DNA of 64,000 nucleotides from Gordionus sp. m RMFG-2023 (lineage: Eukaryota; Nematomorpha; Gordioida; Chordodea; Parachordodidae), in the NCBI RefSeq assembly GCF_954871325.1, contig NC_088775.1, positions 44,245,561-44,309,560 on the forward strand. Reading direction: 5' to 3'. The notes under the pieces were generated by a model. That model was given only the letters and a program-made list of their open reading frames with translations, ran no database searches and was not told the origin of the DNA. The translations under genes were made by a program, and so were the position numbers. Shown in pieces: positions 13,801-28,800 of the stretch. Numbering within the stretch: the stretch's first letter is position 1; each line of letters opens with the position of its first letter.

Positions 13801-16800
13801 TTTGCAGATCTCTATTAAGAATTATTTATGTTTTATTAATATACTCATTTGTATATATTATAATTGTTAAATTAGATTTTTTTAAAATACCGTACAAAAG
13901 AATTACTCATATTTTATTTTAATATTATTTTTCTAAATATAGTTATTTCGAATAAATTTTTAATATAATCTGTATAAAATTTATACATTTTGAAATTTAT
14001 TTTATTCTATATTATCAGGCGCGTACGCAGGAATTTGGTCTTAGGGGGGAAGGGAGGGGGGGATAAAAAATTTTTTTAAGAAATATTATTGTTATTTAAA
14101 AATATTAAGCATAAATTTATTAGGACTAATAACTTTTCTAATACACAATTTTAAATTAATGTGAATTACAAATAAATTATATATACAAACCGGCATTGAA
14201 AAACTATAAAATAAATGTGAATTATAATATAAAGTGAATATAACCACGATATAAATCACTTAAATGACCCAAAATTGAAATTTGAATTTTGTGAGCTTTT
14301 AAAATTTATATATAAAGTATAAAAAATTTAAACGTTGAAAATATAAATTAATAAACAAAAAGTTTCTTAGAAATAATTGTATTTTGTATGTTTTGAGCTA
14401 ATTTTTCAATTATCTATCCTTGCTTAGCGTTAAATGCCTATGAATATTCAAAAGATCCAAATCATTCAATCTACTTTCAGAAGTTGTATTTCATAGGTAT
14501 GTTTTTCAGAGACTTGCAGGCCCGGCCCCCGGGCTGGACCGTATTATAATTTTTTTGAACATACCCAGGCCGGGCCCGAAATTTTTTAAAAAAAAACACC
14601 CGGGCTGAGCCTAAAATTTTTTTTAAAAAAAATATCCGGGCCGAGCTAAATATTTGAAATCGCCATTATTAGCTATAAAAATCAAAAATAAATAGAATTT
14701 ATTAAAAAACATTGGACCGGGCCTGAAATTTTTTTTAAAAAAACACCCGGGCTGGGCCTAAAAATTTTTTTTAAAAAAATATCCGGGCCGAGCTATATAT
14801 TTTAAAACCAAATATTTGAAATCGCCATTATTAATTATAAAAATCAAAAATAAATATAATTTATTAAAAAACATTGGACCAGGCCTGAAAATTTTTTAAA
14901 AAAAAATCCGGGCCGAAAAAATTTTTGTACCATTTACCGGGCCGTGCCTTGTAAATGGTATCTCTGCAGGGCTCTGTTATTCTTCTTAAAAAAGAGAATG
15001 TTCTCTCATTAGTTTACTAATGGGAAGAGTTGCTAATATATAACCATTTTAATACATTATGAATATAATCTAAAATGTGTTTGAAATAATGCAAAGCATC
15101 CATAGCATTTTTGGAACTGTATCAACCATAGTTAATCTTTTAATCATAGTTATTCGCTAATAAGGCATCATAAGATACTTTAACATCTTCATGATAAAAA
15201 TCTAACAAATAATTTTTTTTCTATCATCATCTGAAAAAGGGATGGAAAGGCTTTTGTGGAAGTAATATCTGCGGATTTGTAAGTGCTGCTTAATTAATTA
15301 AAAACCATTCATTTATTTGAGTTATAAATGTATCTAAGAGAGGGGACATTTGTTTTATAATACTCTTCTACTGATCTTATATTAATGTTTTAACAATGAG
15401 CTTGCTTGCTGCAAGTCGAGAGGGACAAATTTTAAACACGTATAGCTCTGCTTTTGACTCAACAATAACATATAAAATATGTTCTTCATCAACATTAGCT
15501 CTAATTTCCTTGAGTTCTAATAAAATGCTCTCCGCTATTCTCATCATCTTAATCAAGTCATTGTCATGTTTTTGAAAAGTATTACATAAAATAGTTGTAT
15601 AATTAAATAATACATTCTTAGAGAGAAAAAAAATTTGGAATAAGTATTGAATCCAATAATTTTCTTGCTTCTGAGGAAATATTTTTTTCAAGCCATTGTG
15701 ATATTTCAGTAATAGCATTAATAATTGGTTCTTCTAACTCCATAAAAGCTGTTATGCTTGATGGCGGAGACTCGATCTCGTTGGACAAGCTTGCAATTTC
15801 TTTCTTCGTGTTTGACAAGGAGTTTCAGAGATAATTATTATTTGACTAGAAATTTAGATAAATAATACGCCACTAAAATTTAAAAAAAATAGGTAAATTA
15901 CGCCTAGTAGATAAATATGATAAATAAATGTTATTAAATATATATATGAGATAGGAATAAATATTAACAAATATAAATGAATATAAACATAATATTTTTG
16001 AAAAAAATAATCCGGCATCTGCATTTTTTGGCTTGGGGGGGGGGGGGGGGGGGGGGGGGGGGTTGACCTCCCCCCCCCCCGCTGCGTACGCGCCTGTATA
16101 TTATCATTAAAATAAATGCATAGTTAAATATGTTATTTATACTAAAGTATTAATAATAAAAAATCTATAATGAAATTCTCTGCAAAATTTTGTTATATGA
16201 AAAAATTTAATTAAAATAATTATTTTTAACATAGAATAAGATATATTAAGTGATCATAAAAAATGATGGTTTCGGGAGAGATTTTATTCTTCTTTCTACA
16301 CCGAATGGATTGAATTAATTTACAATTAATTGATTTTGATAAAATTTTCAGAATAATGCTTTAAGTCGCGTATTAATCATAAATTTGACCAAAATTTTGT
16401 TACTAATATTTTTTTCATTTATGCTGGCTACTATAGAGGAAGACACTAATAAAACACAAAATATTGGCAAATTTTTAAAATGGTTTGCAAAAATTTTCAA
16501 CCCCCTCCTCCCATGGATAAATCCAGGCTACGCCACTGATCTTGTCAAAAATATCGTGTCGATATCAATATACTAATTTATCTGAATTCACTAATCTGGT
16601 CTCGTCTAATGACATTAATACTAATTTAAACTGACGATTTATTTATTAAAATTGGTGTTAGTAACTAATTACCTTTGTTGAGGAATTATAACTATAACTA
16701 TTTTAAAAATGCAACTTTCTCCTGTAGTTATAGTGTTAGCAATGATCAGGTCGGACTCACGGCCCTGTCAGGTCCAAGGCGGTCTTATCAGACTCTTGGA

Positions 16801-19800
16801 TTCCACGGGACAGTCCGGTCCGACAACACGGTCCGATGGTCCGGTCCGATATAAGACCGATTAAAGAAGATAAGTTTGCTATACTATGAATTGCTTTTTA
16901 GTTAATGTGCATGTACATGAACACATAAAACATGATTATTTAATGCCTAACACTTTATAATATCTCATTCATCTTTTACTTTTTATATTCTTGCGTTTTA
17001 TTCGTCGTCAATTTAATTTAGTAGGGTAGGTGGTATATTATTTTTAGAAATGGAAATGGAAATGGAAATTGTTATCATAGAAGTTGATAAAACTATTGAA
17101 CCACCACACTCTTTCTTCAAGGGTTGAAAGAATGACTATTGATGTAAATGAAAAAAATCCATCAAATTCTTTACATAATGTTAAAGAAATATAGAAATAT
17201 TTTGAAAAAGAAAATGCTGAGAAAACATGTAATATATGTCTAGAAATATTTTCCAATTCTTCAAGCACAAGTAAATTATGCATATATATGGAGCTCAAAA
17301 TTTTAAATATATGAATAAAACCTTAATCAAATAAACATACTATAGTAATGATTAGGGCTGGGAACCAATATTAAAAACCCAAGTTAACGAATTATTGTAT
17401 TGGTACTAGGTCTAAAATATTACTATTGGTTTAAATTATATTTTCTATTACTTGTATTGATATTGGTTTAAATTAAAGAAAGAATAGAAATAAGAGAATA
17501 GCCAGGGATAGGCTTATGGGAACTGGGACATCAGCAGAGAAAGCTGAGAAAGATGATATACATGAAATCCAATGCTATTTATCTGATATTTTATATCCGA
17601 TAAATTCAAATATGCTAGATTTGTGGGAAGGAACCATCTAATTCTAGTCAAAATAGCAATGGATTATCTCCCACAGCAAGCTACATCTGTAGCATGTAAA
17701 CGGATCTTTTCTAAAGCTAATAATAAAATAACAAAAAAATGACAAATGACACTTGATTCATGGAAAAAAATAGAAAATTTTTTGATTTTTTAGAAGATAA
17801 ATATAATTTATTTTATAACAAATATTTATCACATATATAAAATAAAAACTAGTTAAATATGTAAATCAAATTGATTTAAATTATATTTAATAAATTTGTA
17901 TTTTAATATTCTTTTGAACTTTAGGCATTTGTATTGCATAATATAATAAAAAGGATTTTATGATATAATTAAAATATTGGTAATTTAACACTTTTCATTT
18001 TTAATAAATTTAATGCAGAATAAAACTTTTCTAGCTTAATAAAAATTTTTTAAATAGGACCGGACCGACCGGACTGGACTGCACCGATGGTCCCACGGTT
18101 CGGTCTCACTTGACTTAACGGTCCATCGGTTCGATCTCATTTTAGAAAAAAAGGACCGTTGCAAACACTATGTAGTTAGTTACATATTTGGGAGTGTAAC
18201 TATAAAAGTAACTAATTACATTTGATTTTTTTTATTCCATTATGTATATATTATGAAAAGAGATAATTTATTTATATAAAGTGTAGGAGACCAGGGTTAT
18301 ATTGTCCATAAAATATTAAAGTGCTATAAAAAAAATAGATGAAGCAAATATTTCAAAATGTTTAAAAGTAGTTTAATTTTTACATATATTTCTACTGTAG
18401 AAATTGATATTTAAGAAAAAAATATTTTAGTTTTTTATTATATAGAATTTTAAAAAATGAAAATTTAAGAATTATGAATCCTTTCGCGTTGCGTTGATAG
18501 CACTTCTTTAGTTATAGATTTAAAAATTTTTTTTTATATAATATTGTTAATTTAGTAAATATAGAAAAATAAATTGTCAAATATGTTTTTATCAGGTTAG
18601 TTTATATTATATATATCACCCGGAAGAACCTGACACTTAAAACTGTCATATTATCTCAAAAAAAGTGAATTATTTTCATATCGTCATTGGTGGCCCTAGA
18701 CAAATTAGTGGCTTCTATTGTTCGTATAAATTTAGTTGGATTTTTTTCATTTAAAATAATACCAGCTTAAAATGACTAATAGATACCCCGCTAAAACTTG
18801 ACCCAGGTTTCCCATTAATTAAAATCTAATACCATAGATATTGTCAATATTTTTATACATTATAAAATTGAATTTATTTTATCATTTAGAATTAGTATTT
18901 AGCATGAGTTACATTTATAAAAAAATTTATTAGTAAAAATATAAAAAATTAAAAAGTTACTTTTGACGTGTTAAAATTAAAATTTAAAATTTTTAATGAG
19001 CAATTTTGTATGAAATAGGCCTACTTAAGCACCTTATTAAAATACATATCTAACTTGAATTTCAATTCTCAAAATTTATTAGTTTTTAAACTATTTAATA
19101 AGAAATTAACTACCCCAGGATAACACTATCCCCGGTCTCTCCTACTAATTTTTATAATAGTTTAAAATAAATAATGTCGGTAATTCTTTAGGGTAAGTGC
19201 TTGATTTTTAACCGTTTAAGCCAATTTTTATCTTGCTAAAAAGGGATAAAACTTTGTTAGTCAAAACTATTACCCCAGCCTCGGTGTATTTTTTGAAAAT
19301 AAAGTTCAGCATTAAAAAGTAGAAATAAATTATCATGCGCCTCAATGCTTAGTGATTTTCTTCGGCACCTGTCTGTAGAATGAGAATTAGCTGGCATTTA
19401 GTGATTGCCCAACTGTAGTGAATAGATTCTGTATATTGTAAATAAATCTTTTTTAAAATGAAATATAATATATCATTATAATAAAAATACAATACTTTAT
19501 ACAAACTATATATATTAACATTTGTTGTTCTAATTTGATAAATAATAGATATATCCCGTAAACTCTATTTCTACATTTTTCACCTTTATTAATTTTACCT
19601 TTTAAAAAAATTAATTATTTGCTATTACATTTTGACAACAAGTCCGCCATTAAAAGGCATCTAGACGAAAATGGCATTCGATGCCGTCTACTATTGACTA
19701 AACTTTTCAATAGAATTACGTTAATGGGGAATGGAAGGGGGGTACAGAGGCTCGAGCCCCTTGAAAAAGTTTAAAAAACACATAAGGTATCTTGAAAATG

Positions 19801-22800
19801 TTAGTTTAAAAACGAGGTCATTTTGAAAATGAAAATAAAATTAAGATTAAAAAATAATATTTCTGATCCCCCTGACATTGTAAAGGCTAGTAGAGCCACT
19901 GCTTTCATGTATGTGCATTTATAATCATAAGTCTGGGTTGGTATTTATGTCATTGGTCTCGCCTGAGTAATAGGAATGATAACAGAGATTTCTAACTTTT
20001 TCCATAAACCTAAATAAATATTAGAATTTTGATTGACCTCTTCCCCCTATATATGTAATCCAAAATGTCTAAATGAAAAATAAAAATATATGAGTGATCC
20101 ATTCAATACCCAAGAGTACATATATAGTATTCATTTCAATTTATATAATTATTTATTTCGAAAAAATATTTTTTATTAAAAAAACATTATTATTTTTAGT
20201 TTAAAAACACTAACATATTTTTTTATTTCAAAATTAATCTACAAATTCAATTCCCATGTGCAATTTATCTAGTTCGAATACAAGGCTAATTCAGTCAAAA
20301 AGAGGCCTATCAAATTGACAATCTCCGCGAACGGCATTAAAGTTACGTTCAAAATGCCGAAAAAAGTATATTTATGTTTATTTTTTTGAATGAAATGATT
20401 GATAAATATTTTTAAAACTTTTAACTTACTGTGATCTAATGTTAGGAGTTTTTTTTTAGATCATGGCTTTGTTTCTTTTTAAGAACGATTATCTATCGAT
20501 TTTATAAAATATAATACAACTCGATTTTATTTTATAATAAATCCAAAAAGAATGTCAAAGATATTAAAAACATAATTGACGATGTAATATCTAGGAACAC
20601 TGAAATATTATTTTAGAATTTAAATAAATTATAACAATCTCATTATTTTTCCTATCATAAAGGGTGATCGGTGGCTATGTGATGAAGCTATAAAAATTAT
20701 TAAATCAACTTTCTCACCACTTTGTGAAATAAAAATAGAGAAAGGGGAGAAAAAGGTAAAGGAAAAAGAAAGAATAAGGGGAAAAGGTTAAACTCTTCCC
20801 GGACCGATCTGAGTCCAAGAGGACAACTATTTTCATGAACTCGTTCAGATTAGGTCTTTGATCTAAAATGACTTGACTTGAACCTCAACCAAAATTTATA
20901 ACTTTTTTCCTAATATTTTTAAAAATATTATATTAGAGAATAGCCAAAATTTATTAATTATTCTTTCAGCGCTTATAAATTTTCTTAATTTCATTGATTA
21001 TACTTTTTCAATAAAAAAATATCAATCGAACTTATATCTAAGCTATTGACCTAAATATATTTTAAAAAATCTCAAAATTTCAAAACTTTTGTAAATATAT
21101 AAAATTATGAAACATCATTAAAAATATTTACAAGTTTTGTAAATTTTGAAATTTATAATTCCTACCAAACCATTTTTATACATCCCATTGAATTTATATA
21201 CTTACCTTTTGATTAATATAACTGCCCATTTCTTATTATAATTTTAAAAATATAAATATATCGTTTACCTTTTTTTCATAAAAATTTCGCTAAGCTAAAA
21301 TTTATTAAATTTTATCAATTTCTCTAACTTTAAAAAATTATCGTATAAATGAATTAGACTACTATTTAAAAATACTCTTTTTAGTTAAAGTTAAGAAAGT
21401 TTATTAATTATATTTTTGATATAAAATCAATTTCAGATCAGATTGGGTTCGAATCTATAAAAAAAATTATCGGGTCTTGGGCGAAAAAAATTTTCAGATG
21501 ATGTCGAATCTGGTAAAATAGATAATCACTCAATTCAAGGAATGTTTAACTGAAGGAATATTTTTAATTTGATGAAATATGATTAAAATTAAACAGGTAT
21601 CTAGTAGGATGATTAAAGATATGGATTAGGTTATTTAAAGGTTTTAGATATATTGGTAAAAGTTTAGACTAGTTTTTAATAAAATCCAATTCTCTTTATT
21701 AATAACCTGACAGGCCACGTGATTATAAATAGACGAATAAAGTTAAATAAATCAGCTGTTGCAACGTCTATTTTTTTGAAAGGCCATAATCTAAAAAATA
21801 GGTCCGATAAAAGGTTGCTAGAGAAGGGAATTAAAAAAAGAAAAACAAGAAAGAATATGTAATTTTAAATTACAAAATGTAAATTTTTTTTTAAATCACT
21901 TTTCGAATATTATATTAAGACTATTTCATAAATTTTCATAACATTTATTTGACCAAAATAATAACTTTTTTTTTATTTTGATAAATTCTATTTTCAGTTT
22001 TTAATAATAAAATATAAATCAATAATATATTCCATCATCTAACTATTAACTCTTCTTCTCATCCTCTAAATAAAAACTCATTCATTACTTATAAAATAAT
22101 AATGAATAAAAAATAAAAATTTTCCATACAAATGAATGATGATAGCAATGGAAATGGAAATAAAAATTTTATAAATAAATAATATATCTTTTTAGAATCC
22201 ATAATCCCAAACATATTAATATGAAAAATATTTTAAAAAACAGCCAATCTTATTTAGGCAGACAGAATATATTATAACTATAAATTAATAATTTTTTTAC
22301 GAAAAAGAGTCATATTTGCATACATATTAAAATATATATTTGTATATTTGACAACAAATCAACACTAGTTTCGACCGAACTGTGCAGGATTTTTTTTTAA
22401 GCTCTGAATAGTGATAGTGAAGATCTGCACAGCCCATCCGAAAGTCCGAAGGACATTTGTAGTACAATATTTTTTAATGCGCCAGGATCAAAAAAAAAAT
22501 TTACAAGAAAATTTAATTTTTTTTATAAATTAAGTCTAAAGAAAATTATGTCATAAATGTAAATCAAAATAATATTTTTTTTGAGATTTTATGTGGGCCG
22601 GGTGGGCAATTCGTATAAAAATTATTAAAAGCAGAGCAAGGTGCGAAATTTGTATAAAAATCTCAACATGCTGGGCTGGTCCATGCTGATCCCTAATAGA
22701 TAGTAACCCTCCTGGTAACCAATATATAAAATTTTAGTATTTGACTCTACCAATGAAATGAGATGTGGGAGCTCAAGTTGCAAAGAAAATTCAAATTTTG

Positions 22801-25800
22801 TATATAAAATTGCAAATTACTCTGACTTTTATAGAAGATCGGGGTTATATAAGCCATGTTTTTTACATTTTAAATACTGATACATCAAATCTATTATATT
22901 AATACTAGCCTAGATTGACGATTCATTCATTAAAATACATTTAAATGTTTACATACAATAGAGTTCTTATTTAATGGCATGTTATGAAAGGTATTTCGAC
23001 AAAATATATTTCAATGGTATCTACTAGCCAATAACATTGACTACAGTTGACTTCAATGTATGTATACTATAATAAATAAATAGTCAATCTAGATTAGTAA
23101 ATGACATAGCTACAAATACTTTTTTTAATGACCCGTTCTTATTTTATAACATTGATCTTGCTTGTTTGTTCATGGCTTTTTTTTATTATATACCTTTTAT
23201 AATTATATAGAGCTTTTATTTTAAGTATCAATTTTATTTATGAAAATAATTGCATTCTATCTATATAAATTATTAATTTAATAGGAAAAAAAACCCCCGG
23301 AAAAAACCCCTTGGCAAAAAAACCCTCGGGAAAAACCCCATGGAAAAAAATTCAAAAAAAGGAAAATCGTTATTTTTTAAAAAAATTTTCTTGTCAATTT
23401 TTCTTAAATTTTTTTCTCAATTTATATTTTTCTTCCCATTTTTGCTTTAAGTCATTGTTCTTTATTTTTATTATCTTTTCTCAATTTTTTTCTTCTCAAT
23501 TTTCACTTAATTTTTTTTAGTATAACCTAGCAATAATTAGATAAATAATTTTATAAGCGAATGCCACAATCATTAAGAGCTATTAAACTCAAAAAAACAC
23601 AAAATACTTACGAAAAAAATATTCGAACTAATAATGTCTAAATGTCAAGAACGGGATTTATTTCCTGATCCATTATATATATACATGAATTTCGAAAAGT
23701 CTGCTATGAGCGCGGTTAAAACTGTCATTGGTATGATTATTAATATGTTAAATTATTTATATTTATTTTTACAATTAGGGGATCACATCCTAATCAGAGA
23801 ATGCTTTTACCATTTGTGTCAAAGTACCCATAGAAAAATTCAAAAGCTAGGTCTGGAAAGCCAATACAGAACCGATGATAAGCTTCTTTTGTGGCATGAT
23901 GGACGGCTTAGCATTTGTTCCTTTATGTGATATGGGCAATGCAATGGCATTCCTTAGATCGGTTACTCCGAGTAATGGTAAAGATATTCTTAAATATTTC
24001 AATAAAAATTACATCAATGGAGTATCAAGGGAGGTCACAAGAAGCAATTCTCAATCCCAGACACGTCGAATTGGGCCTCGATTTTCTCCAGAAACTTGGA
24101 ACGTGAATGAGAGCACTCTATCCGAGGAAGAAGGCACGTTTAATCAATGCGAAGGTTGGAATCATCGTTTTTTTAATCTGGTTGGGAATAAACACCCATC
24201 AATCTGGGTATTGATTAAAAAAATGAAATGCGAGGTGGCTGCCGATAAAACCAAACTTGAACGATGGCGTGTAGGTAGTTGGACACCGAAAACAAAATCG
24301 CAGAGTTACAATATCCAGATTCGGCTAAAGAAACTTTGCGAGGAATACCGTGATGGGGTGCGAAGCCATCCAGATTTTATGAGAGCGATTTCCTTCAATA
24401 TTCTATGTCAACCCTTATAATTATTATTCTAAATTATTAAATTTGTATATACATAATAATGATTTATCAATAAAATAAACAGATCTTATTGCAAATTTTG
24501 TCAAATTTAGTCTACTTGATATTGTATTTATTACTATAGCAAATAATTTTTACGAAAATAAGTAATACATGGGTTATTTTACTGGGATATTTTCTTCCCC
24601 AGTACCAATTTGAACATAGCATTTTTCCTTGTTTAAGCATTTTTTATGGAGGGTATATGAGTTATCTTTAAGTAATTAATTGGGGGCTAAAACAATTTAT
24701 TATTAAATTATATTTTTATAATATTTTTCTAAAATACTAATTTGTCTATACCTTATTAAATCCAAATAAAAATATACCGATATTATTAGGTCTTAAGTAA
24801 ATTCGAAAAAAAAATTTCGGGGTTTTTTTTCCTGGGGGTTTATTTTCCGGGAGTTTTTTTCCTGGGGGTTTATTTTCCAGGGGTTTTTTTCCGGGAATTT
24901 TTTTCGGGGGGTTTTTTCCGGGATTCACATTAAATGAATGTCAACAAAAAATAAGGAGAAATAAAACAAGATAATTAAATCGGTACTTAGCGCGCTACAT
25001 TTTTTTAGCGCGTTCCTTTTTTTGACTACTTAGCTAATTTTTAAAAATATAATGAATGTAACTAAAAACAGGAAAATTTAAATATAATACCATAATTAAT
25101 TATAATTTTTATCATTTATTATTTTTTTTTCATGAAATTTATATTTTAATTTGTATTATAAACCTAAATTATCTGATATAAATTAATTAGATATCGCAAA
25201 TGGATATCCAATTCGATGTAAGTTAGTCAGACAATGATGATATTAATGAAATGGAAGGTACCCTGGAAGAAAATGTTCTTGATAACAATAATACACATTT
25301 CCCATTTTCAAAATTTGAAAAATATTTTATAGCATATATTTAAAATAGTTATTAGTTTTTACGAATTTTTCTTTTAAATTCTTGTTTATAGTGATATATT
25401 TTGGGGGGAGATTAAAATGGGGGGGGGGGGGGGGGTATTAACTTAAAATGATATTTATGAGAACAGGTAAATTTCCAAAGAGGGGATTTCCCCTTCCTCC
25501 CATGGTTACGCATGTGCCTGGGCTCATTATATGAGGAAACAGATAAGATCTTCTTTTTTTCCTCTAACTTGATTCATAAAATTATTTTATCATGTAAATA
25601 AGTAAATGAAGGCAATTTCAAATATATAAATTTGTATAAAAACTAAATAAAACATTTAAAAATCAGTATAAGAAATTGAGTTTATATGTGGTATTGGGAT
25701 ATGAAATCCATGGCGATTCGGAATCTCTTGATTTTAAGTCATTTATCTAGGGTGGGTTTTTATATTTTAAGATTCGATTTAACCGGAAATGTATCTCAGA

Positions 25801-28800
25801 ATGTGAATTTCAGACAATTATCGCTACAAACATTTGTGTATTTTTTTATTTATCTGAAAAATCCATATCATATAGCGAGGGTAAAATACCACCTAATCCT
25901 GTTCACAGCTCCAAATAAAATAAATAAATAACCGCCTAACTCTGTTCACAGCTCCAAATAAAATAGCTCATCTCATAAAAATAAAATAATTTTTAAAAAC
26001 AATCAATCCTGTTTCGGGACAAAAGATGATATTAAAATATACAACAACATCCAGTTGTAAATTTATTTTTAAAACAATCTTAACATAATTTATTGACAAC
26101 GATATATAATAATTTAATTTTCGCCCTTTGTATATTGAATATAAAAAATTACATTAATTATACATGATTTTCATAATAATCTTCAGAAACGAAACTTCGC
26201 CCGATTGGGGAATTCAACGCTATAAAAAATTTATTATTGAAAGAATTTTTAAATATACAATATGCCCTTATTATTTTTTGAATTATTTTATTATTGGTTT
26301 CACTCTTTTTTTTCATCACACATTCACCCTCTCTTCCATCCAGAGTTGTTAAACCCTACTTTAAAAATAGCGCGCTATTAGCTACTATTTTTTAAGAGTA
26401 GCTTTGGCTACTTTTTAGGCTACTTTTTATAAATTGGTTTTATCTTTTGCTTATAATGTAATTGCATAGTATATAATACATAAAAATCAACATTTATAAA
26501 TATTTAAATATAGTTAATTTTATAAAAAAATTTATGCAAAAAGACTATAATTTATTTAATAAAAATAACTATTTATGACAATATTTATTGTTTATTTATT
26601 TTGTTGCATTTTAATAATAAAATCATATATATAATATCATCCCCAAGTCTAGAGCGATGATCAGAAAGTATAAGTTTCGCTTTACTAAATAATCTCTCAA
26701 CACAGCACTTGAGGGCAAGGCAATATTTAATTTTATATACATATTTTTAATAAAATTATCAAAAATACTCATTTGTATTTTTAGATTTAAAAAACGTGTC
26801 TAGGGGATTTTCTATTTTATTAGTATCCTTTATTTGAAAATTATTATCAGTGGAAGTCGTTTTCATGGTTTAACTAGGGCATTTTTGTCTGCAGTCTCAA
26901 TAATTAGTTTCTGGAGTCAAAAAATTGTTGTACCAGGGGATAGAGTTTTAATCATCATGGTAAATGATGGATCCAATCAATGACATTGGCTGAACTGCAT
27001 CATTTATAAATTTGACAATAACTTTATAAGCCAGTTTCTGAAAAATATTGGCATGTGCAATATTATTAATTAATTTAACTTGAATTGAATTGGTCTTTTT
27101 GGAGTAGTCTCCCTTATACCAAAATTAGGTGTTTTCTGAGGTTATATTATAACGACTATTTAAGGATATTTTTTTTATTGTACAAATAAATTTGTAGCCA
27201 CCATTTGTTTTTTCATTAATTTTGAAATATTTTTCAAATTTTGGGAAATGGTTAATTTGTATTGTCAAGAATATTTTCTATCAGGGTACCTTCCATTTCA
27301 TTAATATCAAAATTGTTTGACTCACTTACGTCGATTTGATCCATTTGCAATGACCTTTTAAATAATTTTCACCAGATGATTTAGGTTTAAATAAAAATAT
27401 AAATTTCAATTTTAAAATTAAAATTAAAATTGAAATTGAAAAATTATAATTAATTATGATATTAAATTTAAATTTTCATGTGTATAGTTACATCCATTAT
27501 ATAAAATAGCTAAGTAGCAGGGACGCACTAAAAAATAAATACAATGAAACGAGTGTTAATAATCAACTTACAATAAAAGGGGATAAACATAATAAGATTT
27601 TATTTTAATTTAATACATATTAAAATTAAATATGGACAGGCAATTAATTAACTAGATTAATGGTTGAAAAGAAATGTGTTGAATTTTTAATTTAAAATAA
27701 AAAAATATGTTGTAGTAAAATATTTATGAAATTTTTTAATTTTTCTTAAATTAATAAAAAAAATGTTTAATATACAATCTTTATTATCCAATAGTAATAC
27801 TAATTTTTCCAATTTAAATGAAAACTCCTAATCCGTCAGAATTTAAAGACCAAAAAGAATACACAAATATTGGAATAAATAAAAAATAGATATAGTTACT
27901 AAAATGTTATCAATGTCTGAAAAAGAACAAATAAAAATTAAAGACATCGCTCGAAATGTCTACAGCATCGGTCCATAAATTTAGACGGGACACATTCCCA
28001 GATATAAATGGAGATCATTTAAATGAATACAATATTCAAAAAAGTGTAAGTAAAAAAAAATCTTACATAATTAAAAAATACATCATAAACTTATTAATGG
28101 AAAGAAACACTCTTACTATCCAGGAGATAATAGATAATTTACCCCCTGGTAGTCCAAAAACGAAAACCACAATTAGTAAATATATCACAAATATAGGTTG
28201 GTCGAAAAAAAGAGCTGGCAAGGAGCCTGTAGAAGAAGGGCGCCATACAATGTACATCCAATAATAAAAATCCCATCCTCTAAGAGTAAAAATGTAAGCA
28301 TACTTTGTACAATTATTATTAGAGGGGTAATCCATTATAAAATAATCGAAGGAGCTTATAATGGGTTATTATTCCGTGATTTTATGACAGAGCTTATCAG
28401 TCTCTTACCACCAGATGCAATTATTGTAATGGATAATGCATCTATTTATAGAAACCATCTTATCGATGCTTATAAAGATAGGAATAAATACCTACCACCA
28501 TACTCACCACAGCCAAATCCCACTGAAAAATTTTTTGGAGTCTTGGAAAATAAATATCGAGCAATCAATTCCCGCCCTAATTCAAGGGATGAATTTGTTT
28601 GGGAATATTATTCAGCTCTTACACGGATTTATTCCTTATGATTTTACTAACTTTTACAATCACATGCAAAGCTATTAGGAGTTGGGTTATGGCAGGTAAC
28701 TGAGTAATTAGGTAATCCTTATAATTAATTTGTATTAATTATAATAACTCTTTTAATTTCTAAAAAGGTTCCACCATCATAAATTATAATTATATTTTTT

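Larger units (their letters stand above)
14016..16096 (-). mobile_element. Inner hAT element, TIR CAGGCGCGTACGCAG, exact 8-bp TSD
   Basis: Both ends read CAGGCGCGTACGCAG inward, and TATATTAT flanks both sides (14008-14015 and 16097-16104). It carries a minus-strand hAT transposase remnant and is interrupted by a 470-bp MITE. It inserted into the outer hAT element in the opposite coding orientation. Confidence 0.92.
12266..16538. mobile_element. Outer hAT element with nested insertions, TIR CA(A/G)TGGCGTAG
   Basis: Left end CAATGGCGTAGATAAG and right end, read inverted, CAGTGGCGTAGCCTGG are the classic ends of one animal hAT group. Flanking octamers ATCATGTC (12258-12265) and ATCTTGTC (16539-16546) match at 7 of 8. 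G- and C-runs lie just inside both ends. Removing nested elements at 13496-13814 and 14016-16096 leaves about 1.9 kb. It carries a plus-strand hAT C-terminal domain at 12842-13210. Confidence 0.85.

Noticed and set aside
15377-15718. A possible host gene on the minus strand
   Set aside because: The peptide fits the middle of a hAT transposase and lies between exact hAT ends, so it is part of that element.
21430-21480. GGGTTCGAATCT near 21450 as a tRNA box B
   Set aside because: No box A at a suitable distance upstream and no tRNA fold around it.
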